Part shown: positions 22,426 through 33,274 of the stretch, one piece after another
Position numbering within the stretch: the stretch's first letter is position 1
Layout: every line of letters starts with the position of its first letter
Source of the DNA: Gentiana macrophylla
Lineage: Eukaryota; Streptophyta; Magnoliopsida; Gentianales; Gentianaceae
Direction of reading: 5' to 3'
Length of the DNA stretch: 64,000 nucleotides
NCBI GenBank assembly: GCA_026214975.1
Contig: JAOBSW010000030.1
Span: 62,001-126,000 of the forward strand
Program-made: the position numbers and the translations under genes
The notes under the pieces: model-generated
The model's database searches: none
What the model saw: the letters and a program-made list of their open reading frames with translations, nothing else
Told to the model about the DNA's origin: nothing

Positions 22426-23124
22426 TTGAAGCATTGTATGGGAGAAGATGTCGACGCCACTTGTTTTGGGATGAAGTCGGGAGAGACAGACACAGGGCGC
22501 GAAATGGTTGAACAAGCAAAGGAAAGGGTTCAGTTGGTCAAGAAGAATCTGAAGGCAGCTCAAGACAGACAGAAAAGTTGGGCTGATGTTAGAAGAAGAC
22601 CGCGCGAGTTTGAAGTCGGTGATAGAGTTTACCTCCGAGCTTCACCGATGAAGCGGGGTGAAACGCTTTGGACAAAAGGGAAAGCCGAGTCCAAGGTATG
22701 TTGGACTTTTGAGATTCTCGGAAAGAGTTGGGACGTTAGCATACAAGCTTGATTGCCGGAATCGATGTCGAGAGTCCATAGTGTTTTTCATGTCTCAATG
22801 TTGAAGAAGTGTCTGACGAAGAATGATGTTGAAACTACAGTTGATCCAGGAATCCTACAAGATAATCTTGCTTACGACGAAAGACCTATCAAGATTTTAG
22901 ACCGAAAAGAAAAGATGATTAAGAGACGGATGATTCCCTTGGTGTTAGTTCAGTGGAGCAATCATTCACCCGAGGAGGCAACTTGGGAAGTGGAAAGCGA
23001 CATGCTTAGTGAGTTCCAAGAGTTTGGGGATTTACTGGTATGTTCTAGTTTTGAGGACGAAACTCCTTTTAAGGGGAAGAATGTAATATTCGATTTTCGG
23101 GAAAGGCGACGTGTGTTTTTATAA
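22426..23124 (+). pseudogene. Chromovirus integrase C-terminus and chromodomain
   Basis: 22426-22752 carries the GPY/F-like tail (QDRQKSWADVRRRPREFEVGD and VYLRASPMK). 22753-23124 starts in another frame with RVHSVFHVSMLKK and continues to the chromodomain: ILDRKEKMIKRRMIPLVLVQW, then NHSPEEATWEVESDM. The aromatic and acidic positions of a plant chromovirus chromodomain (W, EEATWE) are visible. It is thought to steer integration to heterochromatin. The coding end overlaps the start of the 3' LTR at 23082, as is common. Confidence 0.8.
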
Positions 23125-25203
23125 AACGAAATATTAGGTTCGGTTTCCTTTATTCGAGTTAATTATTTTGGACGTTTTATATATAAATTTTCGAGTTTTA
23201 TATATATAATTAAAAGGAAAATCAGTTTTTGTGGTCAAGGGCAATTAAGGAAAAGAATTAACACTCTTTTAATATTAAGACCTAACCAAAAATCAGGGAT
23301 TTTCAGTTTACTTTCAGCCTTCCCCCTTCCCTTGTGCGGCTTTGTGAGGAGAGAAAGAGAGAAAAGAGAGTTTTCACAATTCTAAGAGGAAGAGTTGATC
23401 GTTTTCAGAACCGATTCAAGAATTGGAAGCATCGTGAGAAGGGCAACGGTTTGCTATCAGTTTGGTGGTGTTGCTGCAGTCTTTCATCTGAGTTTGGATC
23501 AGTTTACTGGGCTGCAATAGGTAAGAAGAACCTGTCCTATGAAATCAATTACTAGTTATGGGGATATGATCATGTTCTAAGACGTTTTGGTGTTAGAAAA
23601 TTGAGTTGTTGCCTTGGTAAATGTCTATAGGGGTTATGGTATTGTTAAATGAAGCTTTTGTGCTCAATGTGTTGATATTATGCTGCTGTTTGGTTGAAAT
23701 ACGATCTGGAAATCGCATGATGATGAGGTTAGGGTTTTGGTCGAACCCAGGTGGACGGGCGTCCGGTTCTCTCGGACGGGCGTGCCCGCTTAGGGTGTGT
23801 CTCCGACGGGCGCCTGGCTTATCCGGACGGGCGTCTGAGGTGCTATTTTACATTCAGGATTGAAACTGTTTTAGGTGGACGGGCGTCTGGGCATAGTGGA
23901 CGGGCGTCCAGTAATGTTTAGACGGGCGTCCAGGGTCTTAAACGGGCGTCTAGCTTGTTTTGTCCTTCTTTACTTGTGGGTTATTGTTCAGCCTTATAAA
24001 CCTAATTTATCCTTATGAAACCTTTATACATGATATGTCAAAATGGTAAAAAAAAAAAACTTAGACAAGCCTGAATTGAGCTTCTGATTCGTTCAGTTAA
24101 AACACCGAATGTACTCTTCAAGGGAGTTGAAGTTCGGATCCGTCGGAAGAGCATGATAGGCTTGTGCTTTGATGGATTAGTATACATCAATGTCTGTGTA
24201 TGTGCTAGGACTTGTCCATGTCTAGTGGTCTAGGAAGAGAGTAGTATTTGTGAGGGAGATTATTTGAAAACACTTAGGCTGGCTAGTTAATCACTTAATA
24301 AACAACGTATGTGACTAGTAAAAGATTAAACAACATGACTCTCTTGGCTAGGCACCAGGCTAAATCGCGATGCATGTGCTACCTCTGAAGGTGGAGGAAC
24401 TTCGTAGGTCAAAAGACCCTAAGTACGGAGGGACTCACTTTGAGGTGTGCGTGCTATCGGAGTCTACCTTTTCTAGACTTCGTGGATATTGGTGTGATCC
24501 ACTAATATGTTGCAACAGAGTGTCCCAAGGTAGAAGAACTCAGAGGTCAAAGACCCTAAGCACTGAGAGGACTCACTTTGAGGTGGATACGCGTAGTGCC
24601 CTTGAGTGCGGTTATAACATAGATAGGCTAAGCAGAAACAGTTAGTCACAACATGTTGATGAGCATGAAGTGAACCTTAGATTGAGTCGGTCTCATTTAA
24701 TCAACTGATTAAATAATTATCATTTCATTATAACTATGATTGTTTTCATAGCTTCTCTTTCTTTCTAAGTACGTTGTACTTACCTCGAATGCATACCTTT
24801 TCTATGTGTTTGGGGACGAGAAGACGAACAGGTTTACGAGGAAGAGTTTGACCACGACGTTTGACGGCGCTCGTTGAAGTTTCAAGATGTTTCTATTCTG
24901 CTTTTCATTGGTTGTTCTTTCATTACTTTTGAGGTAGCCCTTTGGTCTTGACCGTTTTGTTGTACTTTATCTTTTGGGATCTTCGTACTTTTCTAAATGT
25001 AATAATTTACATTTCCACCCCTAGATTTCTTTTCTACTCTTTAGTTTTTGGGAAAAAATTTTATATACCCGAGTTTTGCTTCCGTTTTGCCTTTAATTTG
25101 ATACGACGTAGTAGAGGCTTACGTATAAAATGAATTTACTTTTATTTTATACGTGCCGAACGTTTCTTTTCCGGATAAGGACTCGGTGTCCGGGAACGGG
25201 GCG

Positions 25204-25208
<5 letters not shown>
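23082..25208 (+). repeat. Chromovirus 3' LTR
   Basis: Begins TGTAATATTCGATTTTCGGG after a polypurine tract and ends GGCGTTATA. It is 2127 bp and nearly identical to the 5' LTR, with scattered indels such as a shorter poly-A (24048) and changes in the CpG-palindrome cluster at 23750-23955. TA repeat follows at once. Confidence 0.85.

Positions 25209-25253
<45 letters not shown>
25209..25253. repeat. (TA)n microsatellite at right edge of the chromovirus
   Basis: About 45 bp of TA directly after the 3' LTR, the counterpart of 15781-15826. Sequence 25254-26562 is the remainder of the split solo LTR and holds no gene. Confidence 0.9.
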
Positions 25254-25255
<2 letters not shown>

Positions 25256-26901
25256 CACATGTGCAAATGTATATCACATATATACATGTCACACGCATAT
25301 AAATACATACATATAGTAATATATAATATTAATACATAATAATATAATTCTATGATTAATTAAGTTGCAAAATCCATGTGTATCATAATACACATAATTT
25401 CGACCCATATATAATAAATACATATATATTTAATTAATCAACATAATTAATATCTTGTATTATACTTATTCATAATAAATACTATTAATTTATAACTATA
25501 ACACTTTATAGTACACATAAAAAAATCATCATCCGGTTATCGCTATAACCACAAATTAATTCTGACTAGTTATTCATATGTGTGTGACCCGATAGGTTTC
25601 CGAATATGTTAGTTGTAGGCACAAAGTGCATTTACTAAAATATTCCTCATACCTAACGATCATGGATAGCGTCTAGAAACACGTCCATGACCCCTAATCA
25701 TCGGAAGAGTCAAGTGCTACGACTACAACCTTTCATGAGAAACGGTTACTGTGTAAATACAATCATATCGCTGTAATAATATCCATACGGTCGTATCTTG
25801 AGTGTTAATACATTAACACCCGTATCTTATAATCTGGATATCATGCTCTCTCGTAGTAACTCATTTACCCCCACTTTACAAAGATTCACGAGAGTAAGAT
25901 AATCCTTATAAGAAGATCATTTCGGATATTTACTCATATTCATAAAATACGCGATTTCCGGACGAGCAACATGAATCCTACGCATGCTTCAGTATCACAC
26001 CCAAGCACTACCGCATGATCACCCCATGGCTAGGGGAAACCTCAATAGTGTCAAAGTATTACAATTCACACCGTGATTCCATGAAGACTCCGGTCTTAGG
26101 ATAATTACACAACCACCACATTGTGCGACACTTAATAAAGTAAGTGGGTCATTCAAACGTACGCATTCTCTAATACACGTCCACATACAGTCCAAGTGTC
26201 TCTACAGTTTGATAGATGAGATCTATCCCTACCTTCAATAAGATAGAAGACATCCAATACATGCTAGTCTAATCGTACTATTAATGTCATTTTTAATAGT
26301 ATATGCGACTAGAGACATTTAAGTATCAAATTTTTTTAAGTGAGTCGAGATCTCATCAACCATAATCACTATTATGATGTCTCTTTCACAGTTTGACACT
26401 AGAGACATTATCATATATACAATATCATAATTGGTCTGTTAAACGAACAAATATATAATAACAGAAAGTCATTTATCATATGTATAAACATAAATAAATA
26501 GTAGAAAAGTGATACACCCGGTCGGATCCGGTCCAACATGATTGGGTTTATGACACTATTACAACATCACCAACATCATTATCAGTGCTCAATGCGGCTG
26601 AAATAAAAGACAAAGAACTTAGTAAATGACATAAACATCCAATAATACAGATGAAGTGAAGACGTGACAAGAAGAAGATGAAGCATTGGTTTGATGAGTA
26701 TATTTCAAGTCATGTACTCCATCAATCGTTGAGATGAATTTAACCAAACAACTTTGTCGGTGAAACTCACGTTGACAAAGTGTCGTGAAACTATGAAATA
26801 TAAAATGTAAAAAACCACAACAATCCATAATGGTTGAAGTATATACCAAATAAATTCAGCCTTTTAATTGTGATGTTTCAATAGCACATAAAAAAATCAT
26901 A

Positions 26902-27342
26902 CTCCCTCCGTGTTTTTTTAATACTCGCCGAGAGAAGAATCACATTGAGTAAGAAAGTGATTAATGTGTCTGAAATAAAAGATAAAATGACCAAATTATC
27001 CCTCTCTTTTTTATTTTAAATAACATCTACCCATTAATTATATTATTACCCATTCCACTTCTTAAAATTAATTCCCCTTCCCAATTTTCTTTTACATGAC
27101 TTAGATAGTAGTACTAGTAAAATAATGCAAACATACAAGGTGACTAAACCGATTCCCTTTGACAATGGAAAGTGGTATTTCTCTTTATACATTTATTGTG
27201 TTTATGGGAAATATAAAAACTTGGTAAAATCAAAGAGAGGTAAAAATGGAAGAAAATAATAAATATTGTATTGGAAATCTAAAATGGCAGATAAATGTAA
27301 AAAATAAATTCTGAAAAGTGACAGTTAAAAAAGCGTAGGGAG
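26902..27342 (+). mobile_element. Stowaway-like MITE in array unit 1
   Basis: CTCCCTCCGTG at the left and a slightly altered GCGTAGGGAG at the right, flanked by TA, 441 bp. Same position within the unit as the other copies. Confidence 0.78.
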
Positions 27343-27764
27343 TAATTATTAACAATCGATTATATCAACCGTATTTCTATGAGTCCAAAACCCCACCGAC
27401 ATCTTCTCGCTGAAATAAAATAAAATCAATCACCAACATTATAAAATCAGCGGTAAACGCTGCTGAAATAAAAGACAAAGAAATTAGCAGCGGATAGAAA
27501 CACTCAATAATACCGGTGAAGTGAAGACGTGACAAGAAGAAGATGAAGCATTGGTTTGATGAGTTTATTTCAAGTCATGTACTCAATCAATCGTTGAGAA
27601 GAATTAAACCAACAACTTTGTCAGTGAAACTCACGTTGATAAAGTGTTGTAAAACTATGAAATACAAAATGTAAAAAACCACAACAATGCGTAATGGTTG
27701 AAGTATATACCAAATACATTCAGCAATTTTATTTTGATGTTTCAATAGCACATAAAATATCATA

Positions 27765-28185
27765 CTCCCTCTGTGTTTTTTTAATAGTCGCTGGAGGAAA
27801 AACGACACAGAGTAAGAATGTGTCTGAAATAAAAGGTAAAATGACCAAATTATCCCTCTCTTTTTGCTTTTAAATAACATCTACCCATTAATTATATTAT
27901 TACCCTTTCCACTTCTCAAAAATAATTCCCCTCCAATTTTCTTTTACATGACTTAGATAGCAGTACTAGTACAATAATGCAAACATACAAGGTGAGTATA
28001 CCAATTCCTGGAAACTGGTATTTTTCTTTATACATTTATTGTGTATATGGGAAATATAAAAACTTGATAAAATCAAAGAGGGGTAAAAATGGAAGAAAAT
28101 AATAAATATTGTATTGGAAATCTAAAATAACAGATAAATGTAAAAAAATAAATTGTGAAAAGTGACAGTTAAAAAACGGAGGGAG
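27765..28185 (+). mobile_element. Stowaway-like MITE in array unit 2
   Basis: CTCCCTCTGTG to ACGGAGGGAG flanked by TA, 421 bp. It lacks a short AGTGATTA segment present in the unit 0 and unit 1 copies. Confidence 0.78.
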
Positions 28186-28609
28186 TAATTATTAACAATC
28201 GAATATATCAACCATATTTCTAAGAATCCAAAACCCCACCGATATCTTCTCGCTGAAATAAAATAAAATTAATCACCAACATCATAATATCAGCGCTCAA
28301 CACTGCTAAAATAAAAGACAAAGAAATTAATAGAGGATAGAAACATCCAATAATACCGATGAAGTGAAGACGAGACAAGAAGAAGATAAGGCATTGGTTT
28401 GATGAGTATATTTCAAGTCATGTACTCCATCAATCGTTGAGATGAATTTAACCAAACAACTTTGTCGGTGAAACTCATGTTGATAAAGTGTTGTAAAACT
28501 ATGAAATATAAAATGTAAAAAACCACAACAATCCATAATGCTTGAAGTATATACAAAATAAATTCAGCCTTTTTATTGTGATGTTTTAATAGCACATAAA
28601 AAAATCATA

Positions 28610-29050
28610 CTCCCTCCATGTTTTTTTTAATAGCTGCCGAGAGAAGAATCACACAAAGTAAGAATAGTGATTAATGTGTCAGAAATAAAAGGTAAAATGA
28701 CCAATTTATCCCTCTCTTTTTGCTTTTAAATAACTCTACCCATTAATTATATTATTATCCATTCCACTTCTCAAAAATAATTCCCCTTCCCAATTTTCTT
28801 TTGTTTGACTTAGATAGTAGTACCAGTACAGTAATGCACATACAAGGTGACTACCAATTCCCTTGACAGTGGAAAGTGGTATTTTTTTTATACATTTATT
28901 GTGTATATGGGAAATATGAAAACTTGATAAAATTAAAGAGGGGTAAAAATGGAAGAAAATAATAAATATTGTATTGGAAATCTAAAATAATAAATAAATG
29001 TAAAAAAAAAAAAATTCTGAAAAGTGACGGTTAAAAAAACCGGAGAGATT
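28610..29050 (+). mobile_element. Stowaway-like MITE in array unit 3
   Basis: Left end CTCCCTCCATG after TA. The right end has decayed to CCGGAGAGATT, so the right boundary is approximate. Internal text matches the other three copies. Confidence 0.7.
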
Positions 29051-29351
29051 AGTTATTAACAATCGATTATATCAACCATATATTTAAGAGTCCAAAACCC
29101 CACCGATATCTTCTCGCTGAAATAAAATAAAATCAATCACCAACATCATAATATCAATGCTCAACGCTGCTGAAATAAAAGACGAAGAAATTAGTAGAGG
29201 ATAGATGATAAAAACATCCAATAATACCGATGAAGTGAAGACGCGACAAGAAGAAGATAAAGCATTGGTTTAATGAGTACTACTATATTTCAAGTCATGT
29301 ACTCCATCAATCGCTGAGATGAATTTAACTAAACAACTTTGTCAGTGAAAC

Positions 29352-30400
29352 TAGAGGTGGCCAAAAAAACCGTTAACCGTGAACCGGAACGGCGGTTCTT
29401 ATAACCGGCGGTTCGGAGACCGGCTGTTCACCGGTTTAGTGACGGTTCGGGTATTCATGGAACCGGAACCGGTGGTTCAACCGGCCCGGCCGGAACCGGA
29501 CCTGCTCCAACGGCTAGATTTCAAACGGCTTTTTTTTTCCCAACCATTTTAAAAAATCCTATAAATACCCCATTAATTTTCCAAATTCTTTACACCTACT
29601 CTTCTCAATTCTACACTCCTACTTCTTTAATCTCAAACTCATTTCTTTGTTTGTAATCAAGTTTGTTTAGTTGTTAAAAACAACAATCAAATTTACTTTA
29701 CGATACCGATTTTTGAAGCTGTTCTGATTTAATCGTTACTTCAATACGGTTTAGTTATAAGTAAATTTGGTTTATATTTTATTCAACTAATTTTTTTAAT
29801 CAACTAATACTTAAAACAGACTAAAAAAAACTATAAGAAACAATAAAATACTATGAAAAAAGTATATAAACTATAAAAAAACAATTTTAAAAAAACTATA
29901 AAAACCTATAAAAAAAAAAAAACTATAAAAGACTAAAAAAAACCATAAGAACTACGTTCGCTTTGATTTTTTTATATGTGTCGCGCATTCGACACGATTA
30001 CATATAAAAGATACGTAGGCAACTGAATTTCCGGTACAAATGTTGAAAAAATAAAATAATTTTTAAAAATAACATAATTTACATATAAAAAAATAACACA
30101 ATATTAATATTATATTTAATAAAACAACATTTATAATCAACTTATATTTAAAACCGAATAATTGCTTTGGTTATTTTATATTACATTCAAATTTAATTAA
30201 TAGTAATTTATTATTGTAGTGAAAAAAATAAGTATTATATGAAAATGTAAAAAAAAAAAATATATATTAATAATTTTTAAAACCGTGATCTGAACCGGAA
30301 GGAAACCGTGTGAACTGTCGGTTCCAGAACCGGCACGAACCGGAAAAAAACCGGAAGTTCGGCCCGTTTCCGGTTCGGTTCATGCATTTGGCCACCTCTA
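29352..30400 (+). mobile_element. Non-autonomous hAT element inserted in array unit 4
   Basis: Terminal inverted repeats TAGAGGTGGCCAAA and TTTGGCCACCTCTA enclose 1049 bp. The flanks AGTGAAAC (29344-29351) and GGTGAAAC (30401-30408) form an 8-bp target duplication with one mismatch, as expected for hAT. Both ends carry clustered AACCGG/CCGGTT subterminal motifs, likely transposase binding sites. Inside is a promoter-like stretch with CCTATAAATACCCC (about 29561) but no transposase frame, so it looks like a deletion derivative of an autonomous element. Confidence 0.85.
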
Positions 30401-30445
30401 GGTGAAACTCATGTTGATAAAATGTTGAGAAACTATGAAATATAA
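30401..30445 (+). repeat. Tail of array unit 4 after the hAT element
   Basis: Resumes the unit text GTGAAACTCATGTTGATAAA after the hAT insertion and fades out after AAAATGTAAAA. Sequence 30446-30494 is purine-rich spacer. Confidence 0.75.
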
Positions 30446-30494
30446 AATGTAAAAGATGAGACAAAAGAGAAAAGACAAAGAAGGGAGAAGATGA

Positions 30495-31070
30495 TGTTGA
30501 AGTCTCCCATATTGGGCACTTGTAATTATTTCACCATCATATTAAGAGATGAACTTCACTCACCTTATAATCAAGGTTTTGAGGATAAGACAGCATGACC
30601 GGACCCAGTCCTCACCTTATAACCTGCAGGTTTTGATATGGCACTCTCCTCTTATATGGTTTTGAGCTTATATTTTCAACATGGTATCAAAGTCACCATT
30701 TCATTGTTCAAGTATTGTGCATCTTTGTTGACATTGTAGTGCCTGCTTTTCTATACCTTGTGTGCCATGTGACAGAGGTTCTTTATAAGCCCACACTTGG
30801 AGGGGGGAGGGGGGGGGGGGGGGGGGTTGGCAAAATGTCGCATATTGGGCATTTGTAATTGTTTCATCCATCATATTAAGATATGAAATTTACTCACCTC
30901 ATAACTTAGGTTTTGAAGATAAGACTCTTCCCGTTATATGAGTTTGAGCTTAGGCACTTGTAATTGTTTCACCTACCATATTAGGATATGGACTTCCCTC
31001 ACTTCATAACATAGGTTTTGAGGATGAGATCACTCATTTTTTTTATGTGTTTGAGCTTATAATTCCAACA
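30495..31070 (+). mobile_element. TRIM (terminal-repeat retrotransposon in miniature)
   Basis: 5' LTR 30495-30681 (TGTTGAAGTCTCCCAT...TTTTCAACA), then directly TGGTATCAAAG (30682), a tRNA-Met-type primer site. About 150 bp of non-coding internal DNA ends in a G-rich polypurine tract (30802-30826), followed by a 3' LTR 30836-31070 (TGTCGCATATTGGGC...AATTCCAACA). Flanks GATGA (30490-30494) and GAAGA (31071-31075) are a 5-bp target duplication with one mismatch. The 3' LTR is about 50 bp longer because one segment (CACTTGTAATTGTTTCA...) is duplicated. There is no coding capacity, as in all TRIMs. Confidence 0.85.
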
Positions 31071-32489
31071 GAAGAAGAAGTGATGCTTTATATTTCGTTA
31101 TTCATGGATGTGGATTCATATTACAATTTGGGTATGAACACAATAAATTATTGAATTCATAGTCTACATAAAATCAATCACTATCAACAAACAATTCATC
31201 AAATATATTATTACATAAGATTTTGCTATGGTGTGACCAATGGCCATGTAGCCAAGCGACGGACGTACATTTTTTTTTGGGAAAACCAAGCCAGTCAATC
31301 GAACCAAACCAAAAATGCATAAACCACGGTTTTTCAATCTATTTTTATATAACTAATAACCAAACCGTTTTAGTACAATTGCGGATCCACTTCAAAAAAT
31401 AAAACTGTTTAAAATCGGATCAAACTGGTATTTCGACACCTTTGCCTAGCTCTCTCCAATTCGGTCTATTTATGCTTTCTATTTAAAATGTATTTTACAT
31501 AGCTATTATTATTTCATATCCTACATATTCAGCTTTTCGTGATTCTTACATACAATTATCAATGTTTAGCTTACAACCCACAACTCATAACTCTCTCTAT
31601 TGTTTCTACCCTCTCAACACCAATATATGTGATCCGTTGATTCTCCTTGACATACTTCTTCTCATTGTGTTGATGAACTTCATCGCCAATATTTCCTAAT
31701 ATATATGCTAAGTTTAAGGTTTAACTTATATAAATAAATAATAAAATATTTTAATGTAGATTTTTCTTTATTCTAAATGATTAGCGTATGCTGGAAAAAT
31801 AACATGGAGGTAATCAAAATCAAGACTTGTTTTGGTGATCATAAAATAAAAAAACTATTATAGGAAGACAAATACAATATTATTTTCTTTTTCTTTTCTT
31901 CTTCCGGAAGGTGTGAAAATTAACTACCTCTCACCCCTCAGTCACTTATGAAAAAAGAATATGTCTATTTTTCTCCCCCTCTCACGATCAAATATTATTT
32001 TGTCTTAAGCATTTTATGATTTATGTATATGTTATCCAATAGTGTAGATGTTTGTTCAATAGTGATTGAATGATTGAAATGAGTATGAGACAAATTTTTT
32101 TTTTTTTTTTTTGTTCCTAGCTATTAAGTTCGATGGTACGTGCCGAGTTTGTTGTTTAAAATGTTGGTTGGTTTTTGGATCTTACTCTGGCATGTGAAGA
32201 GGTTGATTCAATATAAATCATTTGATAAATCATTTCTTTGATTTTACTCACTAGCTAATAATATTGAAGTATCGCATTTATTATTGTTCTTAAACAAGTG
32301 TTGATTTACAATCCAATAATTTATTTGCTTATGAAAAGCTAAAAAACCAAAATCCGATCAAATCAAACCGGACTGAACAAACAGTTTTAGTCTTATATTC
32401 GTTCGATTTTGATTTATAAAATTAAAGATTTTATGAAACGGTAGGGTTTTATACGCTATACGCATAAAAAACCGATAAATCAAATGATG
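31071..32489. other. Intergenic DNA, no gene seen
   Basis: AT-rich sequence with no credible ORF. Stretches around 31280-31440 and 32340-32490 carry AACCAAACCG/AAATCGGATC-type text often found inside hAT-like non-autonomous elements, and ATGTTCACCC at 32485 resembles a hAT end. No matching left end was found, so no element is called. A poly-T run lies at 32096-32112. Confidence 0.5.
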
Positions 32490-32695
32490 TTCACCCTTCA
32501 CTAGCATGACTCAAGTCTTGGACCTGACAAACTATATCAGACATTCACCCCTCACTAACATGACTCGTGTCTTGGATGTGACAAACAATATCAGAGGTTC
32601 ACCCCTCACAAACGTGATGACCCATGTCTCGGATGTGACAAACTATATGAGACGACGACCCATGTCTCGATGTGACAAACTATATCAGACGTGGA
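32490..32695. repeat. About 55-60-bp minisatellite upstream of the ABCG gene
   Basis: Three to four degenerate copies of TTCACCCCTCACTAACATGA, then CTCGTGTCTTGGATGTGACA and AACTATATCAGA(C/G)G. The last copies are shortened and lack the TTCACCCCTCAC part. It ends about 0.6 kb before the transporter start codon. The overlapping 74-residue ORF is only the repeat translated. Confidence 0.8.
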
Positions 32696-33274
32696 TATCG
32701 TATTTTATTTTGAAAATGTGTTACTTATAATAATAAATTTCCATTAAACGTCTGAAAATGACCTTAAAATTAATTATATCTCTTCCAGTTTCGGACATCG
32801 TTTTTTTTTTTTTTTTTTTTCAACACACTTCCAAAGAAAATTGATATTTTTTTTAACTTCATAAAAATAAAAATTGATTTGAAGATACTTGCGGTCAGAT
32901 AGAAAAGAAGATGAGAGAAACAACAAACAATACCAACCAATGCATGGTCAAAATATAGTTTACCAGCAAATAACCAAAATCTTTCCTCTCTTTATACTAC
33001 TAGTTTCTTTTCGGGACTTTCCAACTCTTCAAATAATACACTTATTCTGTTCCTTAAAGATTGCTTATAAGATGCGAAATCAAGAGGAAAAAAAGCACCA
33101 TTTTCAACAACTCCAACCTTATTCAATCCAAATTTAGTATGCAAATACTTTGGAATGAAAAAAAACATAAACAAGAGTTTGGTGTGTTAGCTCATCTCCT
33201 TATTTCCCTTAGTTCATGCACACCACCTTTGTAAGTTGCCTTTCTCAATTTACTTTTCTCATCTTTCCCCCCTA

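Larger units (their letters stand above)
15827..25208 (+). mobile_element. Chromodomain Ty3/Gypsy retrotransposon (Del/Tekay-like chromovirus)
   Basis: A near-complete 9.4-kb element: 5' LTR 15827-17972, tRNA-Met-type primer binding site 17975, gag with a Pro-rich N-terminus and CCHC knuckle, protease, RT/RNase H, integrase, C-terminal chromodomain, polypurine tract AAGGGGAAGAA (23071-23081) and 3' LTR 23082-25208. Gene order RT before integrase plus the chromodomain defines a chromovirus. The two LTRs differ at few positions by eye, implying a fairly recent insertion, yet the internal frame carries several stops and shifts, mostly in RT and pre-integrase. Flanks are TA repeat, so the target duplication is uninformative. 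Confidence 0.88.
15140..26562 (-). repeat. Solo LTR (- orientation), split by the chromovirus
   Basis: The outer parts 15140-15826 and 25209-26562 form one about 2-kb LTR. On the - strand it starts TGTCATAAACCCAATC (26562) and ends GATTTCTTAACA (15141). A + strand relative of about 1.8 kb lies at 51075-52878 and shares the start TGTCCTAAACCCAATC and the CGCTGCGT block near the end. No internal coding region is attached. The chromovirus at 15827-25208 landed in a (TA)n run within it. The element separates array unit 0 from unit 1. A clean target duplication was not found. Confidence 0.7.
26568..29351 (+). repeat. Tandem-array units 1-3 and start of unit 4
   Basis: Three consecutive units start at 26568, 27431 and 28274, each with CACCAACAT(C/T)AT. 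Unit 4 starts at 29138 and is cut by the hAT element at 29352. Unit lengths are about 863, 843 and 864 bp. Each holds a ~420-bp non-MITE part (CAGCG-TCAACGCTGCTGAAATAAAAG..., GAAGACGTGACAAGAAGAAG...) and a ~430-bp Stowaway-like MITE. Unit 4 has no MITE left. The direct head-to-tail order and shared MITE position show that the units were duplicated after the MITE inserted. Confidence 0.88.

Noticed and set aside
30802..30826. G-run suggesting a G-quadruplex element
   Set aside because: It sits where the TRIM polypurine tract is expected and its length may be a sequencing artefact.
31258..32500. Possible hAT element with AAACCGG-type interior
   Set aside because: Only one end-like motif (ATGTTCACCC) was seen. 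No matching inverted repeat or 8-bp duplication was found.
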